DNA of 32,784 nt from an uncultured Clostridia bacterium (GCA_934177725.1 CAKPPO010000019.1:1-32784); one strand, 5' to 3'. Positions 7,561-16,291 are shown, counted from the first letter of the stretch. A program made the numbers and translations. The notes: a model not told the origin generated them from the sequence alone.

Positions 7561-8235
7561 ATGACAAGTTTTATTTTAAAAATTATTGGTGTTATAACCA
7601 TGTTATTTGATCATGTTGGAGATGCTATTATTGGTAAATTTTCTTTTTGTAATTTAATTGGAAGGATTTCCTTCCCTATTTTTGCTTTCCAAGCTGTTCA
7701 AGGATATATTTATACTAAGGATTTAAAAAAGCATATGTTAAAATTGTTTATTTTTGCTTGCATTTCTCAAATTCCTTTTATGCTTTTTTTATCTACATTT
7801 ACTGAAGAAATACTTACTCTTAATATATTTTTTACATTATTTTTGGGCCTACTCGCTTTATTTGTTTATGATAAATGTAAAAACAAAGTATTAGGATTTT
7901 TATTTGTTGTTTTAACAAGTGTCATAGCCTATTTCATACATGCAGATTACGGAGCTTTTGGTATTTTATTAATGTTTTGTTTTTACTTTTTTAAGGATAA
8001 AAAAGTACCTATGGCAATTGTAACTATTCTTCTATGCTTTTTAAAATTTATACCAAATATAATTGCTACTCCTGTTTTATGGTATATTTACATACAATGT
8101 GCTATTTTTACAGCGTTATCCCTTATTTTTATTTTATTTTATAATAAAAATGAAGGTCCAAAGGCAAAATATTTCTTTTATATTTTCTACCCTTTGCACC
8201 TACTAATTTTATATTTTTTGCATATTGCATTATAA
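7561..8235 (+). CDS. TraX family membrane protein
   Basis: Polytopic membrane protein related to TraX, the F-pilin N-acetylase family; chromosomal Firmicute members have no established role and belong to the wider acyltransferase-like membrane proteins. About 224 residues with six to eight hydrophobic helices. The family's N-terminal pattern is clear: KIIGVITMLFDHVGD, then GRISFPIFAFQAVQGY. An upstream GTG (7552) is in frame, but GGGTGA lies six bases before the ATG at 7561, so I place the start there. It stands alone on the plus strand between pgi and gpr and has its own terminator. Confidence 0.85.
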   Translation: MTSFILKIIGVITMLFDHVGDAIIGKFSFCNLIGRISFPIFAFQAVQGYIYTKDLKKHMLKLFIFACISQIPFMLFLSTFTEEILTLNIFFTLFLGLLALFVYDKCKNKVLGFLFVVLTSVIAYFIHADYGAFGILLMFCFYFFKDKKVPMAIVTILLCFLKFIPNIIATPVLWYIYIQCAIFTALSLIFILFYNKNEGPKAKYFFYIFYPLHLLILYFLHIAL

Positions 8236-8266
8236 TCCAATATAGTAATTTATATTGGATTTTTTA
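8234..8266 (+). terminator. terminator of the TraX-like gene
   Basis: Eleven-base perfect stem AATCCAATATA/TATATTGGATT (8234-8244/8251-8261) running into T6. It overlaps the stop codon. Confidence 0.85.
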
Positions 8267-8272
8267 TATAGT

Positions 8273-9208
8273 TTATAATGCCATATTTATTCCTTTTGCA
8301 ACTACTTCTGACATACTTAATACAAGCTCATCTATTTCTTTTGGTGTTACTATAAAATTAAATTCTTTTGGAAGTAATGCTTCTTTTATCTCCTCATAAT
8401 TGTCTTTTTCTTTTAATTCATTTAAATAATCATTTGATTTTGCTTCTTGTTGTAATTTTTCTATAAAAATATTTAATGCATCATTTACTACGACTGCTGT
8501 TTCTACAACCGTTGGTATACCTATAGCTATTACAGGGATTCCTAAAGTATTTATTGATATTTCTTTTCTAGTGTTTCCTACTCCTGCCCCTGGCACTATT
8601 CCAGTATTTGATATTTGAATTGTAGAACTTATTCTTTCCATACTTCTTGATGCTAATGCATCTATTACTATTAAAAGTTTAGGTTTAATATGTTCTACAA
8701 CACCTTTTATTATTTCTAATGTTTCTATTCCTGTTGTTCCTAAAACTCCTGGTGCAATAGCACTTACAGGTCTGGCATTTTCATCTATATATTGTGGTAA
8801 ATAATTTATAATATGCCTTGTTACTTCTACATTTTTTATCACATTTGGTCCTAACGCATCTGGTGTTACTTCTTCGTTTCCTAATCCGACTATTAATACA
8901 TCATCTTTAAATTCAATTTTTTCACCTATTAACTTTTTCAATTCTTCTGCTAAAATTTTTGAAGATTCCTCTAATTCTTCATCTGTTAATAAATTGATTT
9001 TCTTTATATCTATAGTGATGTAATCTCCTTTTGGTTTTCCTATTGCTTGTTCTCCTTCTTCATTCGTAATTTTTACTCTTGTTACTTTTATTTTTTCGTT
9101 TACATCTTCTACCTCAGTTTCTACACCATTAACTTCATTTTCTATACTATTTGCTTTTCTATATAAATCTCTTCTCTCATCTGCTAAATCTGTTCTAAAA
9201 TTGTACAT
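8273..9208 (-). CDS. gpr: spore germination protease GPR
   Basis: Aspartic-type endopeptidase that degrades small acid-soluble spore proteins during germination; made as a zymogen in the forespore. The 311-residue product begins MYNFRTDLADERR, the family's N-terminal region that precedes zymogen cleavage. It carries VGLGNEEVTPDALGP and IVIDALASRS, each with a conserved acidic residue of the catalytic site. This is good evidence that the organism forms endospores. A hairpin just upstream (9217-9247) contains the ribosome binding site AAGGAG in its 3' arm, so translation may be structurally controlled. It follows holA at about 115 bp, as in other Firmicutes where gpr is near holA and rpsT. Confidence 0.95.
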   Translation of the reverse strand: MYNFRTDLADERRDLYRKANSIENEVNGVETEVEDVNEKIKVTRVKITNEEGEQAIGKPKGDYITIDIKKINLLTDEELEESSKILAEELKKLIGEKIEFKDDVLIVGLGNEEVTPDALGPNVIKNVEVTRHIINYLPQYIDENARPVSAIAPGVLGTTGIETLEIIKGVVEHIKPKLLIVIDALASRSMERISSTIQISNTGIVPGAGVGNTRKEISINTLGIPVIAIGIPTVVETAVVVNDALNIFIEKLQQEAKSNDYLNELKEKDNYEEIKEALLPKEFNFIVTPKEIDELVLSMSEVVAKGINMAL

Positions 9209-9216
9209 AAAAAATC

Positions 9217-9247
9217 ACTCCTTTTTCTTATTATTTGAAAAAGGAGT
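9217..9247 (-). promoter_or_regulatory. hairpin enclosing the gpr ribosome binding site
   Basis: Ten-base perfect stem ACTCCTTTTT/AAAAAGGAGT. On the minus strand the 3' arm contains AAGGAG, about 11 bases before the gpr ATG, and the 5' arm is its exact anti-Shine-Dalgarno sequence. The arm is also followed by GATTTTTT, so it may instead be read as a terminator or attenuator. On the plus strand it would be a strong terminator with T7. Confidence 0.6.
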
Positions 9248-9260
9248 TTTTTTATTCGTA

Positions 9261-9320
9261 AATTTTAGGGATGGGCTTAAAAATTTAATTTTTTAAATTT
9301 TGTGACCCGTCTCTAAAATT
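9261..9320. repeat. long inverted repeat between holA and gpr
   Basis: Fifteen-base arms (9261-9275 and 9306-9320) with a second A/T hairpin inside (9280-9288/9293-9301). Two positions pair only as G-U when the plus strand is transcribed and become A-C mismatches on the minus strand. It lies right after the holA stop and may be its terminator, or an old repeat element. Confidence 0.6.
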
Positions 9321-9323
9321 AAT

Positions 9324-10355
9324 TTATGAACAATAACGGCATAATATAGATTCTAGTCCAACATTTAAGTCTATTTGGCCTATTTTGTAGTTGTAATCTA
9401 AGTTTATTAATTCTTCTATAATGTTTTTTAGTTCTTCTTCTCTAAAGTAATTTGATTGTGTCTTATATTTTGTTACCAAAAACATTTGATTTGGCTTTAA
9501 ATTTAGACATTCTGCTATATTACTATTTTCTTTTTGTGCTATTTTAGTAATATATAATTTTTTGAAATGATTATATAACGTAATTAATATTTTCTGAATT
9601 GGCTCTTTTTGATATATTAAATTGTTTAATACTTCTAATGCTTTACTTACTTTTTTATTGCCTAAATTATCTGTTAAATCGAATATAACACTATCTAATT
9701 GTTTTATACATAATAGATCTATATCTTTTCTAGTAATTTCTCCATTTGCGCCTGCATACTCTATTAATTTTCTTATTTCATTTATTAATCTTTGCATATT
9801 TGTTCCACAACATTCTATAAAGTATTTTATAGTAATGTCATCTATACTAACTCCATATGCTTTTGTTATTGCTTTCATTCTTGTAGCGATTTGAACTGGT
9901 TTTAATTCGCTAAATTCACATACTATTCCCACATTGTCTATTACTTTATATAGTTCATTTTTTTCCGCTTCTTCTTCCACAAAAACAAGTACTACTGATT
10001 CTTTTATTATTTCTATATTCTCTTTTATATATTCAGCAACTTTATTTACTAATTCTGTGTTTATTCCTGTTTTCTTTCTACCTTCTTTTTTGAATAGTCC
10101 AGTGTTTCTTGCAATAATTAATTTTTTTTCATATCCAAATGCAGGTGTTTCTATATCTGATATTATTGAGCTTACATTTGTTTCATCTATTTTTACTTCG
10201 TTTATTCCTGCTTTTCTTTCACCAAAATTGTTCTTTATTTTTTTTAAGCATGATTCTAAAAGGAATAGTTCTTCCCCATATAAAAGATAAATGCTATTTA
10301 GTTTTCCTTCTTTTAAATCTTTTTCTAAATTCTCAATGGTTAACATGATTTTCAC
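9324..10355 (-). CDS. holA: DNA polymerase III delta subunit
   Basis: Clamp-loader subunit that opens the sliding clamp in the replisome. The 343-residue chain matches the delta family in length and has its typical N-terminal AAA+-like start (NSIYLLYGEELFLLES), followed by IIARNTGLFKKEG and the central CGTNMQRLINEIRKL segment. It lacks a catalytic Walker A, as expected for delta. I use the GTG start because AAAGGA lies seven bases upstream; ATG at 10346 is the alternative. The gene is adjacent to gpr, a common Firmicute arrangement. Confidence 0.9.
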   Translation of the reverse strand: MKIMLTIENLEKDLKEGKLNSIYLLYGEELFLLESCLKKIKNNFGERKAGINEVKIDETNVSSIISDIETPAFGYEKKLIIARNTGLFKKEGRKKTGINTELVNKVAEYIKENIEIIKESVVLVFVEEEAEKNELYKVIDNVGIVCEFSELKPVQIATRMKAITKAYGVSIDDITIKYFIECCGTNMQRLINEIRKLIEYAGANGEITRKDIDLLCIKQLDSVIFDLTDNLGNKKVSKALEVLNNLIYQKEPIQKILITLYNHFKKLYITKIAQKENSNIAECLNLKPNQMFLVTKYKTQSNYFREEELKNIIEELINLDYNYKIGQIDLNVGLESILCRYCS

Positions 10356-10409
10356 GTAATTCCTTTCATTTACGTTATCATCTTACCATTTTATAATATG
10401 AAATTCAAG

Positions 10410-10751
10410 TTATTTTATGGATTTTATTTTATAGATTCCTTTTTGATTATAATTTATTTTTTGAGGTAATATCCTTATGAATATAATATTTTTACCTTCG
10501 ATTATATAAAAAACTACATATTTTTGAATAAAAAATCTTTTTATATTTTTGTTTTTTTCCAAACTTTGATATACATATGGATTTTCTTTTATTAAACATA
10601 TTTTATATTTCATTTCTAATTGAAATTTTTTATATGTACTTTTGTAAAATTTCTTTAAACTTTTATAAATCTTCTCGATATCTTTCCCAAAGATTTCATT
10701 AGATGTGATCTTATATTGCTTTCTTTTATATTCTTCTTTAAATATATACTT
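10410..10751 (-). pseudogene. degenerate RelE/ParE-type toxin
   Basis: The open frame from 10751 to the stop at 10410 encodes about 113 residues fitting the RelE/ParE toxin fold. There is an N-terminal KDIEKIYKSLKKFYKS helix, a middle LIKENPYVYQSLE segment, and the C-terminal strands IKRFFIQKYVVFYII and IIFIRILPQKINY. No ATG, GTG or TTG begins this frame before the helical region. The first ATG (10613) would remove the N-terminal half. The frame overlaps the antitoxin gene by about 97 bp instead of the usual few bases. A strong AAGGGAGG sits just upstream near 10757-10764, as if the true start was lost to a one-base change. I therefore read it as a decayed or mis-sequenced toxin. Confidence 0.6.
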
Positions 10752-10891
10752 TCACTTCCTCCCTTATCTTCTATTAGTGCTAAAAATTCTTCTTCACTAA
10801 GAATTCCATTTTTCTTAATATCTCTTAGTCCCTCTTCTATAAATGGAATAAATTGTTCTTCATTTATTTTAGATTTTTTCATATTTTTCAC
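10655..10891 (-). CDS. putative small antitoxin of a type II toxin-antitoxin pair
   Basis: Short charged protein, 78 residues as read. The N-terminal half (INEEQFIPFIEEGLRDIKKNGILSEEEF) resembles small clostridial RelB-like antitoxins, in which an acidic helix precedes the toxin-binding part. The assignment rests mainly on the RelE/ParE-like frame downstream. The last ~30 residues overlap the toxin frame and look unrelated to an antitoxin, so the native stop may have been earlier. The ribosome binding site is AGGAGGTG before ATG, and the promoter is at 10908-10936. Confidence 0.55.
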   Translation of the reverse strand: MKNMKKSKINEEQFIPFIEEGLRDIKKNGILSEEEFLALIEDKGGSESIYLKKNIKESNIRSHLMKSLGKISRRFIKV

Positions 10892-10907
10892 CTCCTATAA
10901 TAATATT

Positions 10908-10936
10908 ATTTTATTACATAATACTATAAAAATCAA
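10908..10936 (-). promoter_or_regulatory. sigma-A promoter of the toxin-antitoxin pair
   Basis: Minus strand TTGATT (10931-10936), 17-bp spacer, TAAAAT (10908-10913). A TGTCGAA sequence, matching the Spo0A box core, lies just upstream near 10946-10952; its relevance is unproven. Confidence 0.55.
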
Positions 10937-10978
10937 TAAAAATCGTTCGACAAAATAACCTATTTTTTCTTATACTTT

Positions 10979-11010
10979 AAAAGGAACATCTATTTTTTAA
11001 TGTTCCTTTT
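10979..11010 (-). terminator. terminator of the debranching-enzyme gene
   Basis: Eleven-base perfect stem AAAAGGAACAT/ATGTTCCTTTT with a ten-base loop, 11 bp after the stop codon. Confidence 0.8.
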
Positions 11011-11021
11011 AAATGTATTTT

Positions 11022-13040
11022 TTAATTTTCCAAAATTATTCTAAATACTTCTGCTACACTCCATGCTTGATTTATTGTTCCTTTTGATTCGAAAGGTTTT
11101 GCTGAATCATATAATTCAGATATTCCTCCTATTGTCTTGCCTTCATTGAATTCTTTTATAAATGTATTTTTTACATTTTGTACAAACTTGTTATATTTTT
11201 CTTGTAGCTCTTTCTTCTCTGTTTTATTGCTTGCTTCTAATATTTTCTTAAATGAATTGTAGTATATTCCTAAAAGCCATGGCCAAGTAATCCCTTGGTG
11301 GTAACTCATGTCCCTTCTAAAGCTATCTCCTTCATATACTTCTACATAATTTTCTTCGCCTTTTGCTAATGTTTTTAATCCATAGTTATTTAATAATTTC
11401 TTAGTTACTGTATTAAACATTTCTTTTGCTATATCTGATTTTGGATCTAACACTGGATAAGTAAGACTTAATGCAAATAACTGATTTGGTCTTATTTTAC
11501 TATCTCCTAATACATCATACAAACATTTTCTCCTTTTATTGTAGAATTTTTCTATGAAAGATTTCTTACATAATTCTGACATTTTTTTATATTTATTTGC
11601 CTTTTGCTTAGTTTCAAATTTTAAAGTTAATTCTTCCATAATTTTTAAGGCATTATACCACATACTATTAATTTCTACTGCTTTTCCATTTCTTGGCGTT
11701 ACTACATAACTTCCTATTTTAGCATCCATCCATGTATTTTGTATATTTGGACTTCCTGAAGAAATTAATCCATCTTTATCTAAATAAATGTCATTTTCGT
11801 CTACATCTATTCCTTCTGCATAACTTTCTATTATTTTTTCTAATGCTAGATACATTTTTTCTTTAACAAATGTTACATCATTTGTATAATTTAAATATTT
11901 TTCTACTTGTTCAAATAATAAAAGTGAACTATCTGCACTATTATATAATGGACGATTATCATATCCTGAATAACCATTTGGCACTAAACCAAATTTCATA
12001 TCTCTTATCATTGTTAGTAATACTTCTTTAGCTATTTCAAATCTTCTAGTTTTTAAAAGCAATCCCTCAAAAGAAATTAATGTATCTCTTCCCCAATCTA
12101 AAAACCATGGGTAACCTGCAATAATTGTACGTAGTCCAAAAGCTGGTCTATACACCACAAAATTGTCTGCTGAAATTATAAAATTTCTTATTAATTGTGT
12201 ATATTCTGTATTTTCATTTTCCTTAGTTTTGTCTATCAAATTTGATTCATAAACAAGTTCCGCTATTCTAACTATTTCTTTATTTATTACTTCTTTTCCG
12301 TCTAATTCTTCTATATTTTCTTCTAAAGATGTAACAAATGTTATTTCTTTAATCTCATTTGGTTTAATTTCTATTTCATATCTACCCGGAATTGCATGAT
12401 TTTCTTCTGCACAAAATCCCCTTTTTTCTTCTTCTATATAAAACATATTTCTAAAACTGTCATTTTGATGTGTAATATATTTTCCTTCTGTACTGTACAT
12501 ATATATAGGTGTTTGTGCTTGTCCATCTAGTTCTACTTTTAATTTTCTATTCTTTTCTTCTTGTTTTATTGTAAATTCATGATTATAATTTTCTGCATGA
12601 AAATCTCTAAAATTTATTACAGGTGTCAATGTTAATTTTGTTTCGTGATCTTTATTATATATTTGATAATATATAACCACTGTGTTTTTCCCATATTCCA
12701 TACATATATATTTTCTTATAATAACATCTTCTACTTCATATGTATAAATAGGAATATACTCTTTTTCAAAACTTTTTAGATGTTTATATCCTTGTGAAAT
12801 ACAATTTTTACACACATTAGTATATAAATCGTATTTCGTTCCATCTATTTCTATACTTTCATCTACTTTAGAGAGAATAAGATGTCTTCTCGCTGGTGGT
12901 GTAAGTGGTGCTATTAATAATCCGTGGTATCTTCTTGTATTTGCTCCTATCATAGTTGAGCTTGCGAATCCACCTATTCCATTTGTAATAATCCATTCTC
13001 TTTTTATTCCTTCTTCAAAGTTGACATTAGTATATTTCAT
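11022..13040 (-). CDS. glycogen debranching enzyme-type amylo-alpha-1,6-glucosidase
   Basis: Predicted to hydrolyse alpha-1,6 branch points in glycogen-like storage glucan. The 672-residue product matches bacterial glycogen debranching proteins of the COG3408/GH133 type. The N-terminal domain begins with the characteristic EWIITNGIGGFASSTMIGANTRRYHGLL. The C-terminal (alpha/alpha)6 catalytic domain has PWFLDWGRDTLISFEGLL, NTWMDAK and YHQGITWPWLLG. The ATG at 13040 is preceded by GGAGG at five bases; an in-frame TTG at 13052 lies inside that site, so I reject it. It follows yvcK by 30 bp and is probably co-transcribed. yvcK is also tied to carbon metabolism in other Firmicutes, which makes this placement plausible. 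Confidence 0.92.
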   Translation of the reverse strand: MKYTNVNFEEGIKREWIITNGIGGFASSTMIGANTRRYHGLLIAPLTPPARRHLILSKVDESIEIDGTKYDLYTNVCKNCISQGYKHLKSFEKEYIPIYTYEVEDVIIRKYICMEYGKNTVVIYYQIYNKDHETKLTLTPVINFRDFHAENYNHEFTIKQEEKNRKLKVELDGQAQTPIYMYSTEGKYITHQNDSFRNMFYIEEEKRGFCAEENHAIPGRYEIEIKPNEIKEITFVTSLEENIEELDGKEVINKEIVRIAELVYESNLIDKTKENENTEYTQLIRNFIISADNFVVYRPAFGLRTIIAGYPWFLDWGRDTLISFEGLLLKTRRFEIAKEVLLTMIRDMKFGLVPNGYSGYDNRPLYNSADSSLLLFEQVEKYLNYTNDVTFVKEKMYLALEKIIESYAEGIDVDENDIYLDKDGLISSGSPNIQNTWMDAKIGSYVVTPRNGKAVEINSMWYNALKIMEELTLKFETKQKANKYKKMSELCKKSFIEKFYNKRRKCLYDVLGDSKIRPNQLFALSLTYPVLDPKSDIAKEMFNTVTKKLLNNYGLKTLAKGEENYVEVYEGDSFRRDMSYHQGITWPWLLGIYYNSFKKILEASNKTEKKELQEKYNKFVQNVKNTFIKEFNEGKTIGGISELYDSAKPFESKGTINQAWSVAEVFRIILEN

Positions 13041-13070
13041 TGTTTCCTCCAATTTTTTTCTTTTGTTTTA

Positions 13071-14690
13071 TTAATGTTTTGACGTTTTTGCTTGTTTTGA
13101 TTTTGCTTGCTTTGTTTTTTGTTTATTATTCTCATTTACTTTTGTTTTAGCTTTTTCATTTGCCTTAGCTCTTTCATTTAATTTTGCCTTTTCTTTTAAT
13201 TTTGCTTGCTTTCTTTTTAAAGCTTTTTCATCACTCTCTTTTATAGATATAATTCTATCATTATATTTTTCTGCAAATTTACTTTTTGTTCTTGCAACTC
13301 TTTTTCCTTGTTTTTCTGTCTTCTTACTTACCTTATCTTTTTTAGTTTCTTTTAATTTTTTCTTAGTTTCTTTTAATCTTGAATTTAACATTAAATATTG
13401 TGCATCATTTTGCATATCTCTAAATTTCAAATCTTCACATACAAGTTCAATTATTGAAGATGCAATAGCATCTGGATTATGACGTATAAATTCTCCATCT
13501 ATGTATGACAAGTTTCTTTGTAATAATTTTATTCCTTCCTCTTTTGCTCTTGATGTATCTTGTTCTACTAAATCTGCACCTTCTCTATTATATCTTCTTA
13601 TAAATTCAGGTACAATTTCGCCTGTATCATATATACAGTAATCTATTATTCCGCTTCCTGCATGTTCTTTTATTGCTTTAATATGATCTGCTAATGAATA
13701 GTTATCTGTTTGTCCTGGATCTGTCATAATATTGCTAATATAAATTTTGAATCCTTTGTTTTCTTTTATTGCTTTAGCTACACCTTTTACAAGTAAGTTT
13801 GGAATAACATTAGTATAAAGGCTTCCTGGTCCTATAATAATTGCATCTGCATTTTTTATAGCATCTAATACCCCAGGAGCAGGACTGCAATTTGATGGGC
13901 TTATAAATATACGATTTATTTTGCTTACTTTATTTGTTACCATTTCTGGTATTTGTTCTCTATTTTTTATAATTGTTCCATCTTCTAATTCTGCACATAT
14001 ATCTATTGGTTCTAATGTAACAGGAAGTACTTTTCCTACCATATTTAATACATTTTTAGATTGCTCTATTGATGCTGTAAAGTCACCATATAGTTCTTTC
14101 ATAGCTAGTAAATAAATATCGCCAAAAGATAATGATTTTAATTTTCCTTGAGTAAATTTGTAATTCATTATTCCATTCATAACTGGTTCATTTTCTGCTA
14201 ATGCAATAAAACTACTTTTTATATCATCTAGAGGCATAGATTCTAACATTTTTCTAGAATCTGTAATTTTTTCTCCGTAATCAGATACAGTAACTATTGC
14301 TGTTAAATTACTTGTATAGTTTTTTAGACCTTTTAGTACAGAATCTAGACCTGAACCACCACCTATAACAACAATATTGGGTCCTTCATCATATACTTTT
14401 TTATTAAATATAAGAGATTTTACTTGTCCTCCTTTTGCTTCATCTCTTGTATCTGTCTCTTGTACTAATAGTTCTAGTGTTCTTCTTTGCATAAAAATGT
14501 TACCTATAATTACAAGTGTAAAACCTGCAACAAAGCTAACAATTATTTTAGCTATATCTCCAAATCCTAATTGCTTTCCTGTTAATAAGAATACCATACC
14601 ATAACAAGCAAGAAAAATACCTATTATAATTAATAGCATCCATCTTTTCATTTTTGCTTCTCTTTTAAACCATTTAAAAAAACCTTTCAT
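13071..14690 (-). CDS. yvcK: YvcK family protein with N-terminal membrane anchor and lysine-rich tail
   Basis: Member of the CofD/YvcK family; YvcK binds UDP-GlcNAc and affects carbon use, cell wall and cell shape in Bacillus. The 539-residue product has two transmembrane helices (about 17-36 and 46-67). The Rossmann-like core has GGGSGL at 110-115, SLSFGDIYL near 188-196, SPSNCSPAPG near 270 and IIGPGSLYTNVIPNLL near 294. A ~110-residue Lys/Ala/Glu-rich tail containing KANEKAKTK-like repeats follows. The highly conserved nucleotide-sugar loop, usually ADDGGSSG, reads SDYGEKITD here (136-144), which is unusual. Membrane-anchored versions are known in clostridia. It has a strong AGGAGG site and lies downstream of murB. 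The usual partners rapZ and whiA are missing. Confidence 0.87.
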   Translation of the reverse strand: MKGFFKWFKREAKMKRWMLLIIIGIFLACYGMVFLLTGKQLGFGDIAKIIVSFVAGFTLVIIGNIFMQRRTLELLVQETDTRDEAKGGQVKSLIFNKKVYDEGPNIVVIGGGSGLDSVLKGLKNYTSNLTAIVTVSDYGEKITDSRKMLESMPLDDIKSSFIALAENEPVMNGIMNYKFTQGKLKSLSFGDIYLLAMKELYGDFTASIEQSKNVLNMVGKVLPVTLEPIDICAELEDGTIIKNREQIPEMVTNKVSKINRIFISPSNCSPAPGVLDAIKNADAIIIGPGSLYTNVIPNLLVKGVAKAIKENKGFKIYISNIMTDPGQTDNYSLADHIKAIKEHAGSGIIDYCIYDTGEIVPEFIRRYNREGADLVEQDTSRAKEEGIKLLQRNLSYIDGEFIRHNPDAIASSIIELVCEDLKFRDMQNDAQYLMLNSRLKETKKKLKETKKDKVSKKTEKQGKRVARTKSKFAEKYNDRIISIKESDEKALKRKQAKLKEKAKLNERAKANEKAKTKVNENNKQKTKQAKSKQAKTSKH

Positions 14691-14782
14691 TTTTTCCTCC
14701 TATTACTCTGTTTTTCTATTGTTATATTTTCTTATTTTTTATTTTATTTATCTGTTTTGATTTATTATGTTTTCGTGTTGTT

Positions 14783-15701
14783 TTATTCTCCTATTACTTC
14801 TACTTCAAGTTCTATTATCTTTCCAAACTTTTCGTAAACTACTTTTGTTACATAATCTACTAAATTTAAAATGTCTTCTGCAGTTGCATTTCCTGTATTT
14901 ACAATAAAACCTGCATGTTTTAAAGATACTTGTGCTCCCCCTATAGAATAGCCCTTTAAACCTGCTTCATCTATTAATTGTGCTGTTATAAAATTGTTTC
15001 CTCTTTTAAAAGTACTTCCTGCACTAGGCATATTTATTGGCTGTTTTTCTATTCTTGAAGTTCTGTACAATTCCATTTTTTCTTTTATTTCTTCTGGATT
15101 TCCTTTTTCCAATTCTAATATTGCACTTAAAATAATTTCTTTATTTTCTTTAAAACGACTATGTCTGTATGAAAAATCCATATATTCATTTTTTAATGTA
15201 TATATATTCATTTCTTCATCCATACAAGTTACTTCTTTAAGTATTTCCTTCATTTCCTTCCCATAAGCACCTGCATTCATATATATCGCTCCACCCATAG
15301 TACCTGGAATTCCGTGATGCAAACTCAAATCCAGCAATACCTTTTTTTTGCAATATGCTAGCCAACATTCCTAGTTTTACGCCAGCACCTATATTTAATA
15401 TTACTTTATCTTCTTTTTCTTGTATATCAATTTCGTTAAAGTCTAATTTTATAACTATACCACGAATCCCTTTGTCTTTAACTAATAAATTACTTCCATT
15501 CCCTACAATATAAAACGGAATATTATTTTCTTTAGCATATTTTAATACAAGTTTAAGTTCGTCTATTGTTTTTACCTTTATCCATATATCAGCTTTTCCA
15601 CCAACTTTAAAGGTTGTATGTTTTGACATATCTTCATTTTGCTTTATATCTAAACTTGGAATATTTTCACATAAATTTTCATATACATTTTGCATATTCA
15701 A
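14783..15701 (-). CDS. murB: UDP-N-acetylenolpyruvoylglucosamine reductase, frameshifted
   Basis: NADPH-dependent flavoenzyme that makes UDP-N-acetylmuramate, an essential early peptidoglycan step. The N-terminal part carries the FAD-binding pattern HTTFKVGGKAD and GNGSNLLVKDKG. The C-terminal part carries GIPGTMGGAIYMNAGAYG, SYRHSRFK and the catalytic-site segment SAGSTFKRG. The two halves are in different frames. Removing the single base at 15314 (in GCATCACGGA) rejoins them as ASGIPGTMGG, giving about 305 residues, the normal length. Because the gene is normally essential, error in the assembled sequence is likely unless another copy exists. I use the TTG at 15701, preceded by GAGGTGA; ATG at 15695 is possible. 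The promoter is at 15756-15784. Confidence 0.92.
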
Positions 15702-15755
15702 TCTTCATCACCTCTTGATTCTAATATATGAATTGTAAGTTTTTTTATGTTTTTT

Positions 15756-15784
15756 ATTTTATCATTTTTAATGAAATTTTACAA
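15756..15784 (-). promoter_or_regulatory. sigma-A promoter of murB-yvcK
   Basis: Minus strand TTGTAA (15779-15784), 17-bp spacer, TAAAAT (15756-15761), about 55 bp before the murB start. Confidence 0.6.
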
Positions 15785-15811
15785 TGATTTTAATAAATTT
15801 TGCTATTTTAC

Positions 15812-15839
15812 TTGAAAATTATGTAGAATAATGTATAAT
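15812..15839 (+). promoter_or_regulatory. sigma-A promoter of the TM2-domain gene
   Basis: TTGAAA (15812-15817), 16-bp spacer, TATAAT (15834-15839); divergent from the murB promoter. Confidence 0.7.
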
Positions 15840-15872
15840 ATAGGTATGAAGAAATTTAAAGGAGGAATTTTT

Positions 15873-16235
15873 ATGTTCTGTAAATATTGCGGAAAAGAAA
15901 CTGAAAATGAAGTTTGCGATGAATGCAAAAACAAAGAAAACAATGAAACAATAGAAGTTGAAGCTACAAAAGTTGAATCTAACAATACAACTAGTTCAAC
16001 TGCTAAACCAAAATCAAAAATAGCAGCTGGTTTACTTGGTATCTTTTTAGGAGCTTTAGGTGTTCATAACTTCTATTTAGGATATACTGGAAAAGCTATT
16101 GCTCAATTATTAATATCTATATTAAGTTGCGGAATCTTAGCCGTAGTTTCTGAAATTTGGGGATTAGTTGAAGGTATCCAAATCTTAACAGGAAGCATTG
16201 ATACTGATGCTGATGGTAACCCATTAGGTGACTAA
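15873..16235 (+). CDS. zinc-ribbon and TM2 domain membrane protein
   Basis: Small membrane protein of 120 residues. The N-terminus has a zinc ribbon (CKYCGKE and CDECKNK, residues 3-18), then an acidic, Ser/Thr-rich linker, then a TM2 domain at about 48-108. The TM2 domain has the diagnostic GLLGIFLGALGVHNFYLG segment and two hydrophobic helices. TM2 proteins are common in clostridia and their role is unknown. I chose ATG at 15873 because AAAGGAGG precedes it by seven bases; an upstream in-frame ATG overlaps the promoter. It forms a single-gene unit on the plus strand. Confidence 0.9.
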   Translation: MFCKYCGKETENEVCDECKNKENNETIEVEATKVESNNTTSSTAKPKSKIAAGLLGIFLGALGVHNFYLGYTGKAIAQLLISILSCGILAVVSEIWGLVEGIQILTGSIDTDADGNPLGD

Positions 16236-16291
16236 TTTAGTTAATTATATAAACATTATTGTTTTTTATAATTTTATTTTATTTGAATTAC

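Noticed and set aside
10410..10613. Free-standing 67-residue gene
   Set aside because: It is only the C-terminal half of a RelE/ParE-like frame that is open upstream to 10751.
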